A stretch of 64,000 nucleotides of DNA, taken from contig OX485809.1 of NCBI GenBank assembly GCA_950295325.1, positions 33,308,144 through 33,372,143 of the forward strand, in the 5' to 3' direction. A program made the translations under genes and the position numbers. The notes beneath the pieces are model-generated. The model was not told where the DNA came from and searched no databases. It saw only the letters and a program-made list of their open reading frames with translations. Below are positions 46,655 to 58,500 of the stretch, one piece after another. Numbering within the stretch: position 1 is the first letter of the stretch; the number at the start of each line of letters is the position of its first letter. Origin of the DNA: Polytrichum commune (lineage: Eukaryota > Streptophyta > Polytrichopsida > Polytrichales > Polytrichaceae).

Positions 46655-49320
46655 AGAAACACCCATTGATTAGCAATGCATGGTAGGGACCCCGGGGGAA
46701 AAGTTACAAAGAAATGATGTCAGGAGGGAGGACAACATAAGGCATGTACATAGACCTAATCGGATGCCTATATTTGAGTGGCTTAAAGGAAAGGCTTTCT
46801 ATAAAGAACTGTCACCGAAAAGATCCGTGTTACGAGGAGATTGGATTACGTGCTCAAATATACACATCACTTTAGCTTTGATAATGAACACATTCAAAAG
46901 GGTTTATGTATGTGATTCATGAAAGGGCCTAAGAGCAAAAACTTATTTACTGTGAACTCTTACTATAATTGCTGCACATTAGTTAATTTTGAACTTGAAA
47001 CGATGATTTTCATAATCAGCAACAACTATATGGATGAGACATCTCCTGAGCTGATCCTCCGGCCAAAGTTGTATGTGGGGTTGGAAACACTTGTGACCAC
47101 ATACATTAATTTCCCAATGAATGGGTTAATATATTAGTATACACTGTAAGGTTCTAGCACTAGGCCTTGTACAAATAGTTGAGCAAGCATAAGCTTGCAG
47201 GTTTGGTGGGCCAAGGTAAAACAATTTGGACCCTTTTATATGCTTAAAATTTGATACAACTTTGGTTCCATCCTATTTTGGATTGATAATCAAGTTCAAG
47301 CTTGAACCTGAACATGTAGTCATCGGATTTGACATGGAACATCCATGACCTTCATGGTGTGTGTGTGTGTGTGCGCGCGTGTTTTGGTTTATTTTTTTGG
47401 GGGTCAATGTTGTCCCACTATCAATGACATGGACACAAAACCGGCCATTGCCACATAAACATCGCACATCCTAAGACCCCACCAACTAGGCAGTGGCATT
47501 GGGACTTTTGTTGCAATGACCAAGTTTTCTACTTTATTAATCACCCCAATTAGTGTGTGTTGCTATTTGGAGTTACGCAATGCGATAATGTCTTACTCAA
47601 GAGTTCAATTTTAGTTACTGACGAAACTTCAATTGGTTGTTCAGATGTTTTAGAACATAAATGACTTGTCTTGGTAAACTATTACATTCTCATTAAATGG
47701 TCATGGCATTGTGTAACTCCAAATAGGAACATGCACTACACCGTTTATGATATTTATTGTCACTTACTATTCAAAGTTATGTTGTGCTATAACATTTTAC
47801 TATAGATCTCATTTTTTTTACCAACAAAGGATAAATTGGTTGTTTGGACACTATAGATCACTAACATCTTTACTTGGTGAAAATTTACAATAACAATAAG
47901 AATGTTTCAACAATGCATAACTTTGAATTGTAAGTGACATTAAATACCATAAATGGTGTAATTGGGATAATGAGTGTACGTAGTGACATGACTACAAGTT
48001 CAAGTCCAGGCTTGAACTTAAAAATCAATCTTAAAAAAAGGGACCACCATTGAGACAAAGCTCCACCATTTTAGGCACATGTAAGGGTCTACTTCTTTTA
48101 CTTTGGCCCACCAAATTTGGCAAGCTTTAGATTGAGTTGAAGTTGTGTGTGACCATTGACAACCCCATATTACTACTATATTTCAAGGGGATTTCAGTTC
48201 ACAACACTTGTGGAGGATGGTAAACCAACCCTCCGACATGTTTGTGGAAAACTCTTCCAAATTTAAACGTACTAGACCAATTTGGGATCTTTGACCCAAT
48301 GCATAGTAACTGAAGTTGTCCATAATTATTAATATTTGGGCTCTCGTAACAATTAAAATCATTGACAAGTCTATTCACTCTTCCCCCTTGGAACATCTAC
48401 TTGATGTTGAAAAGCAAGGTGTGGATGTCACATTTGGGGTGCTTGTTCACAACACTTATGAAGTGAAAGGTGTATGGGGGAGGGGGAAGGTGAAAATGAT
48501 GATTACTATTTATTACATAACCATAGTTGACTATTTAAAGTTATAAAACCACTAAATCATAGACCCCAAATTAGTCTAGCGAACTCAAATTGAGATGAAT
48601 CAACAACCAATCTATAGGGGGCATGTTGGATATTTATTGTTGCCCTCTTAGTAGATGTTAGGAAACCAACCATCGCGTTTGTAAATAATATGGTTCAAAT
48701 TATGCTCGTCAGAGATATTCAATTAGCATTTCAGAGGTGATTTTCCATGACATCTACCAAAGGGAGGACAAACCGAGTGAGGGGAGGGTGAAAACGTTGA
48801 TTATTATTGTACAACCTTAATATTATTATTTAAAGCTACCCCCCCCCCCAAACAAGGTTTGAAAATAAGACATAGAAACCCCAAATTAAACCATTGAAGT
48901 GAGCTTAACCCCTAAAGACCAAGATACTCGTTTTATTGTCCAATCGCTACTGCCCAACAATGCCAACATATGTAATCATCTCATGATTTTGAGCACGTAG
49001 ACGGTTGAAATTTTGTGTGAAAAAAACCAACCTCGAAAACCTTCCACCCGAACACTCATATCCACCATAAGAGATGCCGATTTTCATTAGTGGACATCTG
49101 AATGCGACCAAAATGTTTTTTACGATTTTGCTTCAACTTGTAGGGATGAATCAGGCAACTGATATCATACACGACCAGTTTGACTTAACCCCTCAGGAGC
49201 TGCTAGGAAACCAAGCCGAGGGCGTTTGAAGGGGGGCGAGACATGATGAAAAGGTGTCTTGATGCCAGGCACATATCTTGAGTTATTATATACTCTCATC
49301 CCAAGCACAGAAACATGGAA
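46655..49320. other. Intergenic DNA with repeat remnants
   Basis: No gene. About 46740-46890 resembles the element family found in the kinase-gene introns (GCCTATATTTGAGTGG, GATTGGATTACGTGCTC). A GT/GC run lies at about 47357-47382 and a C11 run at about 48839. Positions around 47750 and 40560 share a degenerate TTATTGTCACTTACTATT-like stretch. Confidence 0.45.
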
Positions 49321-49329
49321 CCAATGATC

Positions 49330-49540
49330 GGGGAGAACCGGCAGTTAGTTACAGATGAACCGGTTGAGTTGGAGAAATAACCGGTTGAAGTTCAAGACTT
49401 CAGGAGAATTATCGATCACTTTAGAGGAATTTACAGAATATACCTCAAATTAATATACAAAAACCGAAGCATGTCAACATGTAACCGGTTGGAGTTGCAA
49501 ACACGAGGATCTCAACCCATTATCTTATGCCCAAAAATCT
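49330..49540. repeat. Dispersed repeat with AACCGGTT boxes
   Basis: Inverse copy of about 39510-39680, with a shorter relative at about 14430-14510. It contains several AACCGGTT palindromes (ATGAACCGGTTGAGTTGG, ATAACCGGTTGAAG, GTAACCGGTTGGAG). No frame is conserved. Confidence 0.65.
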
Positions 49541-49654
49541 CCCCGATCACAGAGGCTCGGCTGACTGCAGGTTTTGGCAGGCAGGCAGGCACGCATGCAC
49601 TTGGAAGAATCTGCACCTGGACCCCTTGGTATCGCTATCACCAAGGTAAATGTA

Positions 49655-50163
49655 GGGCCACTTCACACACGAGACTGAGAGCCCGTGACCATTACACTTC
49701 AAGCACTTTCGTTGGTGGAAAACGCGGAGCCGGTCCAAGTTCGCTGCTTCACACTACGCTTGAGGGACCAACGGAGTATGTGAATGCAAGATGGATGTAA
49801 AGTGTACATGGATTCCTACATGGCATCGAATGGATCATGTTTCATGGTCACTTGGACTATTTTCAAAAACCACCTCTTGGTGGTAGGCCTAACACAAAAC
49901 TAGGAGACAATGGCACTCCGAACGTTCACAATTGTTGGTTTATTATATATATATTTTTATCATGTGTGAGGACCCGCGTGAATAGACATTTGTTGAGATA
50001 GCATTTGGTTGAGGGCCCGGTCACATATGACTTCACACTACACTTGAGGGTCCGTGACCACACTACATGATTTTGGAGGTGTGTTGGGATGGCTTTTGGA
50101 CACTTTCTTTTGGGCTCTCACAATTTCATGGGCAAGGCTCTTGGCTTGTGTGCGAAGTGGCCC
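49655..50163. mobile_element. PIF-type MITE, copy 2 (GGGCCACTTCACACA ends)
   Basis: The left end is GGGCCACTTCACACACGAG; the complement of the right end is GGGCCACTTCGCACACAAG. The right flank is TTA and the left GTA, one base short of a perfect duplication. Relative of 15057-15636, including the GCCCGTGACCATTAC block. Confidence 0.8.
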
Positions 50164-50166
50164 TTA

Positions 50167-50657
50167 AGGAGCTATACACCCTACCCTCCATAACATCATC
50201 CTCCGATTTGGGTGAACCGACCCATACACTCGTTCTTTGTTGGATGTTTAGACCCTTGCTTCCAAGGAACAATGTACGGGTTGTTTCACCCTAGCCATCA
50301 CCCTCCTTAATGTCACTCCTTCTCTTATATCTCGAACTTTTAGGGAACATATGTTCTCAGTTTGAAATCTCCCTCCTTGGTGTCACATTTCCCTCCCACA
50401 TATCGCAAGGGTTTTGACATTAAAATAATCCACCCAAGAATTCAAACCACACGCTCGCACGCATCACCTTGTTATCGTTGTAATTATTGCAATGTTGACG
50501 TTGTGTTATTCCATAACGTCACATGCTACACTAATTCTCTCATGTCACACATCCATGTCACGCATCCATGTTTACACTATAGACCTCCTTGATATCACAT
50601 ATACCGTGGTTTCCACATGCGTGATGTTGGGGAGGTTAACGTGTAATAGACTTGCTT
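50167..50657. other. Intergenic DNA
   Basis: No gene recognised. Confidence 0.3.
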
Positions 50658-50660
50658 GAG

Positions 50661-51029
50661 GGCTGCTGGTTCACACGGGGTCCCAAGTCCTCAGTCCCAC
50701 GTCACATGAGGTCAATCCCATACAATCTCAACTGTTGAGAACATGAAAGTTGGGACTTACCACTCCACATAGGGTCCCAAGTCCTTAGTCCCAACTATGA
50801 ATGGGTGCCTACATGGCAACACTTTTTGAAGACGAGACTTGGGACTTGTGTTGCGAGTTAATCAGTCGAACAAAGAACTAAACCCAACCCTCAACCTGAG
50901 AATATTTTTGCATAAAATAATCAAGACCCGACTTTACTGATATTTAACCATATATTTAATGGTTGCTTGAGGCTCCCAAGTTAGGACTTGGCCTCCATGT
51001 TGGGACTTGGGACCCCTGTGAAGCGGCCC
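50661..51029. mobile_element. PIF-type MITE with GGGC-GCTTCACA ends
   Basis: The left end reads GGGCTGCTGGTTCACACGGG and the complement of the right end GGGCCGCTTCACAGGGG. Both continue GTCCCAAGTCC. A TGA duplication flanks it (50658-50660 and 51030-51032). The GGGTCCCAAGTCC word recurs inside near 50773. No coding frame. Confidence 0.78.
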
Positions 51030-51032
51030 TGA

Positions 51033-52519
51033 GTTGTCACCTCACCTCGCCTTGCTTCGGGTAAAGAAGGGCAGCTGAAAGAGGCCCCTCCGCCTTGCTC
51101 GCCGACAGCACGCGACTGGCCACTCGCTTGGCCTACTCCCTCGCCTCAAACCTCTCCCGCCGACTGCCGCAGCTTCGCAGCAAACACACCAACCAACAAC
51201 AGCGTTGACGATGGAAAGTTCATTGGAGAGTACTTTACTACCTTCATTACTCCTTACGTCAGGTCATGTCCCGATCACACCAACGTTTCCGTCCGGTTGT
51301 AGCCGCGAAATTGCTTGCTGGCCGTGGGTTATGTTGAGAAATAGATGTTTGCTCACCACTTTTCATACTATTACAGTCGGAGGAGATGCCGACCGATGGT
51401 GCCAGAAGTGGCCGGCGTGATCAGCCCCTAGTGAGACAGATACTTGTAACCTACTTGCTGCCTGCCGCTGGACTCGCTCAATGTGGTTAGCAATGACGAG
51501 GAGGAGAAGGATCAGGTTAGGTACTGCAGTTCTGTTGTAAGTATGGAGTTTCTGGATCCAAGCTAGCTTAAGTACTTGTGAATCTAGCTATTGGTTCATG
51601 TTTTCTCATGGGACCATCAAGTTGTAGCTGTATGTACTGCTTTTGTGGGGGTGGAACTACGTAGTCTAAGGACGCTGCAGAGGACGAGAAGGTTTGGATC
51701 AGGTTGCTCTCAGTTTTTGCTCTCAGAGATAGGCGTTGCTGGCGACGGAGAACATTGTTGACGTGAAACTTCCAGTTTTTCTTCGATTTCGGGTAGTTGA
51801 TGACTATCATCCGTGCACACTACTGTACAGCGAACGACTTAAACTCCTTTTTTTGATTTTGATTTTTTTTGGTTTGGTTTTGCTTAGGGATGCCGACTTC
51901 CATTACACCAGCTGTGCGGACTCTTGATGAACTTTCCCACGAAACCTGGTGTTCAACTGAATGGGGAGCAGGCTGCTAGAGCGTGGACTTCCAGGTTCAT
52001 ATTCCTGGTAGGAATTCTCCCGGGGCAAAGAAGACTCGAATGATACTGTTTGAGAAGATTGTACTCTAGTGCTCGGACCTGGGTGTTGAGGCGATCGGTG
52101 GAGCAAAAAGGTTGGGCTGGAAAATCAACGACCCGACTTATACGGATAATGCGATCAGGCTGTTTATGCGGAGTCGGGGTGAATCCTTATTGTCATCATA
52201 TTGTTAGTTCCCCCGCCCACTATCCTCAACTATGCAGTTTTTTGTGCAAGGCATTCCGCTGCAATTGGGTCCAAGAACTGGGCGCCAGGGGCACCAGAAA
52301 GGCATGGCAAACTATTAAGGAGGGCGCAGATTTGCAATGACAGTTTCATTTTAAGGCTGATCTCGAACCGGGTTTTATGATCTGTGCGCCTGCAGATCGA
52401 TTTGCAGACAGAGATGACTGCTGCGTCCTGAACGATTGGGTGGAAGTCTGGGAATTAGGCAGGGTTCTGGAAGCTACCGAGAGGCGGAGCAGCAGTCAAA
52501 GTTACTTGTTAGGTTGGAA
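51033..52519 (+). promoter_or_regulatory. Upstream region of the receptor kinase gene
   Basis: The segment is richer in GC than the repeats before it, as expected around the start of an expressed gene. It should hold the promoter and 5' untranslated region. Several short frames exist (for example from ATG at 51205), none recognisable. No TATA box could be chosen with confidence. Confidence 0.35.
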
Positions 52520-55500
52520 ATGGGGACGAAGAGGACGAGCATCGTAGCCCTGATCCTTTCGCTTATAATATCTACAACGACACTGATCCCTCAGGTGTGT
52601 GTCACGGCGCAGAGTTACAACGATGCTGTGGCATACCTGAACACGGTTGAGGAGGAGGTCAAGACAGTCGCCGCCGAAGCCATTCAAAATTTTGTTGCCA
52701 CATGTGGTACGTTAATCCCACACCGGTTCATTGTGCGACATACACACATAAGTGATATTGCAGCCTGGCTCAACACAATATGTCAGTTATATAAATATCA
52801 CATGTTTCTTCAGTATCTCTGAAAGTAATATAAATCACAGCGCATTATTATATCACTTGACAAACCCCAAAAGTCTTCCTACTTAGAAGCTCTTGCATAA
52901 GAGAAGCATATGAATATTCACTAACCTGTTTCTCTCAAGTCGACTCTCCTATTGTTTGACTTGAGCCCTTCCGTTCCGGTTTATTCAGAGCCTCACAGCC
53001 AAAACAGGTCAATGTGGCATGATTCTCAAACTTGAAAACAAAGAAATCCATTATACAAGCTTAGCTATCACACACCCTCAAAAAAATTTGGTTGAAGAAA
53101 AATTAATCTTTGCAGCAAGGCCTCGACTCTACGTGATACTACCTTACATCTTGACACGATGTCTATCCTGTTTGAATTAATATATCGATGCGTGCAGAGA
53201 GCACCATATCTGCACAATGAACTAGAAAATTTCGGAAGACCTAAAAAAATGTACATATACTAGAGAACTATGGCAAGGATTCTTTGGTTTGATATCGCAC
53301 CTTTGTGTGGGGACTCTGCAAACTCTGTTGCTTAGATGCTCCATTTAGAAAGTAGAGTATATTTCTCCAACATATATGTGGAGAGTACATGTGGCTTTTA
53401 AGTTCGGAGCCTCTTCGAAACTGATACTTAGGGCTTTCTTTCTAACGAAGTGGAGAAAATCTTGTGTAGTACATTAATTATGCAAAGCATTCTACCGCCT
53501 GATTCTAAACCATGTTTACAGTGACAGTGGGACAACAAATAGTGGATTTTATCAGAGAATCATTGTATAAGTTAGCTTAGAAGATCACAAGTCGAACCAT
53601 CAAGTTCTCCACCTTGCTCTCTAAGATAGATGTACCTGATTCTGATACTTTTCTCTATACATCCACTTCTAGTAAGATATGAACACGCAATTAGTGCGAG
53701 TTGATTAGCAAATGCAAATTGTGCCTGTAGCCATTTTCCTTATAATTTTTGGAGCTCACATGCATATCTTGTTCGTTATCAAAGTGAAGATTCTTGTGCT
53801 CATGAAATAGTCATATAGGTCCCCTAACCATGTTGACTTTTTGAGCATAAAATAGTTAGCAAATTCTAAGTACGCAGTCCAATCTTTTTAAACACGTCTT
53901 TTTGGTGTCCGTTCTTTGATCCAATCCTAACCACATACCGCTTAAATATAGATGTTCAAAATTATTGTTGTGTTGGAATTAGGCATGTCTACCTTAGATT
54001 ATCCTTCAGGAAAAGTCTTTCAGATTATTGCAGTAAGGTGGCTGAATTACTGATCTCTATGTTGGTGATATTTTGTATCTGGATGCAGACTTAGTGACTT
54101 CGTGTCCGAGTAGTTGCTCAAGGAAGGCATGTGACCCGTTGGAAGGAGACACGGCATTGCTCACTTGCATGAGCGTTGCCTTGAATCCAACCTGCAATGG
54201 ACCAAACGGAACCTTGGGTTGCACCAAGCTGCCAGTCAGTCTTTCTAAGAGCTATGTGAGGTGAATTGATCTTTCCACCACCTTCATGTTAATGCAAGCT
54301 CAGACTCCCCCACTTGCAGATATTGCACTGATGTGCAATCACAATCAGCATTTTGATACTTCTTGTGGATTTTCTATTCCAGGAGATGTTGGTGACAGAG
54401 GCTGTCAATCTTATCACTGAAAAAAAACTTCCAATCTTAGAGCAACTCCTGTGTTCACTTGCAGATGTTGCTCTGATGTGCAATCATAATTAGTACTTGA
54501 ATACTTTCTTTTCTTTTTTCTTTCCTATTCTAGGAGATGTTGGTGACAGAGGCTATCAATTTTATCACTGAAAAAAATATTACAATCACAGAGCAACTCC
54601 TGTCTCCACTTGCAGATATTGCACTGATGTGCAAACACAATTAGCATTTGGATAGATATTGTAAATTTATTATATACCAGGAGATGTTGGTGGCAGAGGC
54701 TGTCAATTCTAATACTGAAACAAATCACAATCTTAGAGTAACTCTTACGGTCAGTGTAAAATGGTTTTAATGAATTTAAGGCTTTTGAAGTTTTTGGGCT
54801 ATTGTCACAGGCTCCACCCACCCATAAAGTCCACATAAATCATACATCTTCACTGGCCACCAAATATTGAGAGAAAGACACCTTTCTTAAGTCCTCATTC
54901 ACTCAATGTTGATGGTGGGTGAAGGTTTAAAGGGTTGCTTCTCTCAGAAATTGATGGATATTATTTGATTTTTTTGTGTGTATATATATATATATATGGA
55001 TGGACTTTATGGGTGGGAATAGTTTGCTCCAAAAATACCTAGAAAGTTGATTATTTTACATGGATTGTTGGAGACATTCTTAGACTTATTTAATGGCCAA
55101 GAAACAACATTTGAACGATTTTGTAGAATCTATTTCTCCAGATAGCCAAGGTAACAAATTTTTTATGAGTGCAGGTTAAAGTGAACACTCTTAGAGTACT
55201 AAATTTAAATGTATACGTATTTGGTTGCAGGTTGTCAAGCCCATCCAATGTGACTGTGGTAGACTCAGCCAACTACACAATTTGTAGTCAACGGATGCTT
55301 GACCCCACATTTATCAACATCTCAAATAGTCAGAACAATACAATCAACCTGACTACTTGGGTCTACTTTGGTTCAGTGGAAGGCGTTGAACGTTCATTTC
55401 CTGGTCGTGTAAGCTTTCCAACCACCTTGAACTCACAACATAACTTCCAAATTTCTAAGACAATTCCACTTGTCAAATTCAATAATAGATCTTTCAAACA

Positions 55501-58500
55501 CATTAAAGAATTTGTAACAATGCCCTAATCATATCAGTCTCAAAAACATCCTCATTTTAATGTGGTGACTTGTGTTCCAGGAATCGGCAAAGACAGATTG
55601 CACCTTTGAGCCAAGAAAACGCCCATGGTAAGTTGACAACGACACTTGCAATTCAATTACGCCTTGACTTTAATATACATATCGGCCTCTCAATTTCTTA
55701 TATCAAGAATTGCACAACATTACGAACTAGGTAATGGATGCGGGGAGTCCTTCCATGGCATGTTTTAGGCACCCAAACTACTGAGCTACGGCAGAGCTGA
55801 CGTAAGTATTGGGTGCCTACCACAGCAGGATGACAAGTGCCCATCACCAGACGTAGTGGTCAGGTGGCAGAGACATCAATGGCGCATCAATGCCTCTCTC
55901 ATGCCCAATCAATACTAGACAAGTCACAAATATTGCTTGGCCTGATCTTTATCAAGTTGCTGTGAAGTCTGGACCACCCTGTTAAATATTGATTCCATGC
56001 TAATCCTTTCTCCATGCCACAGGTATGTAGGTGCCACGGCTGTGAAAAAGGATCTTGTAATACTCCTGGATGGTGGCTACTCTATGGGCAATACCCTCCC
56101 TGTGGACTTGTTCACTGCCTCTGAAACCAAGTTCACTGCTGCTGTCAACATGATCACGGAGTTACTGGACACTTTGACTTATGGCGATCGTGTCTCTGTA
56201 CTCAAATTTACAAGCGACTCTACCGCAACCCTTGTGGGGAACACGGTATGTGCAGTACTGTCTCATCACAAACATGTCTCAGGATGTCATTATTGATAAC
56301 TCTTGAAAAGATTGTGTATGTTGCATGTCTAGTAAATCCACATCATAATGTTCTCCGCGACATCTTACTAGCTTTGTGAGCATTGAATTCTTACTTTAAG
56401 GTCAGTGGGCCCAAAGTGGACATTTATTAAAATATTTAGCCCACTTCTCCTAGTAGGGCATTTGACATGAGATAATAAGCAAATCCAAACTGAGCCCGTA
56501 GCCATTTTCCTCAAAATTATCAGAACGCATATGCTTATATCATGTATTATAAAAATCAAGATTTTTCCTTACATGATATATAGCCCCTGCCCCCCCAATT
56601 TTTGCCTACTAGACTACTTAACAAGTTTCTGAGCATGTAGTCCTAAATATTGTATCAACACATATGTGTTCTTCTATCCTCACCTTATCACATGGCACCC
56701 ATCCAAATTTAGGTGTTTTTATTAAGTTGAGTGACCACATTGATAAGCCCACTTAAGGTAGACGTCTCTAAGTCGAACACAACAATAATCTGAATACCTA
56801 TGTTTGAGTGGTATGTGTGGGTCTAAGAACTTGCACCAAAAAAGGATGTGTTTAAGAAAGATCAGAGTACGTGCTCAAAATATGCTAACCATTATAGACT
56901 TAATAGTCAACATGATTAGGGACCTATATGACCACTTAATGAGCACAAGAATCTCCACTTTGATATTCATGCATACGAGCTCAAAAGATTATGAGGCAAC
57001 GGCTGTGGACACGATTTGGATTTGCTAATCATCTTGGCACACTAATTACGGTTTTCATATTCTACAAGAAACTGTGGGTGTGGAGAGAAAAGTATTTGTC
57101 TAAGGCATGTCTACCTTACCTTATGAGAGATTCTGATGCATTCTTAATGCTGCATCATGCAGACGACAGCGACCGGCAACGCTTCCGATTTCGTCCTTCA
57201 GCCTCTGAAAAACGCACTGAGCTCATCGTCTCCTGACACAAAGCAAGGCTCCTCCTCCAATTTGGAAGCTGGGTTCCAAATGGCAAACCAGACATTTGCT
57301 CCAAACACGAACAGTCTGAAAATCATCCTGGTCATCACGGACGGCCAATTTGCAGACTCTAACTTACTCTCGACTGTGAAACCCGTGCTTGATAGCCTCG
57401 TGTTACAAAAGGTGTTGGTGCTTCTGTACAGTTTTGACCGTACACAAGGTACAGGAGGAGCCAAAGCCGCACTGTCCCAGGTGGCCTGTTATGTGAATGG
57501 CACATATGAGCAAGTGGAGAAGATGGTGGATAATCCTCTGTGGACGCTGAGATCCTATTTTGGGATTATTGCCTACTGGCGCCTGGAATACAATAAGTTC
57601 AGACCCTACTGGAGTAAACCTTATCCGGACGATGGCGGCCTCGGATCAGTGATAACAGCCGCGTACCCAGCCTTTGCTCCAGACAACTACACACTGATAG
57701 GTGTGGTGGGCTATGATATTAACCTGAACGAGTTGGCAGGCATTACGGCTACACAGTTCTCAGCAGCCTTGGCTCTTCGAGCTAGTTCGGATCCCGCTGA
57801 CATTGTCGTCAACCCGGTCCCATTGCCGTGTAATGTGAGCCTCTCTAACTTAGCATTTATTGTCTTCCTGGTCACTTTGGTTTGAGGTAAGACATGCCTA
57901 AATTGAACATAGCAATAGTATGGACACTTATTTGAGTGGTATGTGGTTAGGTGTGGGTTTAAGAATGGATACCAAAGAGATGTACATGTTTAAAATAAAT
58001 TGGATTAAGTGGTAAAAATATGCTCACCATTTGAGGTTCACTAGTCAACATGATTAGGGGGGCCTATATGACCACGTAACAAACATGAGTGTCTTCACTT
58101 TAATAGTGAATAAGGTACTCATGAGCGCTAAATTTTTTGAGACAAATGACTATGGGCAAGATTTGGATTTGCTACTCATCTCGCACTAATTGAGTGTTTC
58201 ATATCCTACAAGAAGTGGATGCAGAGAGAAAAGTATCTGAATAACACATGTTTACCTTACATCAATTTCTCAACCACACAACGTACACTAGACAAACCCT
58301 TTGTGTTTTCTTAGTCGTAATATATACATACTATGTGAGTGGAGTACTTGATGAGTGGGTCTATTTCGGTCACTTACCTTAAAAAAAACACCCAAATTTG
58401 ATAGACATATCACGATTTGGTATGGAAATCGGAAAAAATACATGTTCAAAGAAGTTGGACTACATGCTCAAGAATTGTTAGCTATTTTAAGCTCAAATGT

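Noticed and set aside
55175..55230. Alternative start of kinase-gene exon 3 at 55175
   Set aside because: GTGCAG at 55174 is an acceptor and in frame at phase 0, but the acceptor at 55230 joins the donor at 54260 in phase and gives a more family-like sequence. It remains possible if the intron 2 cassette is used.
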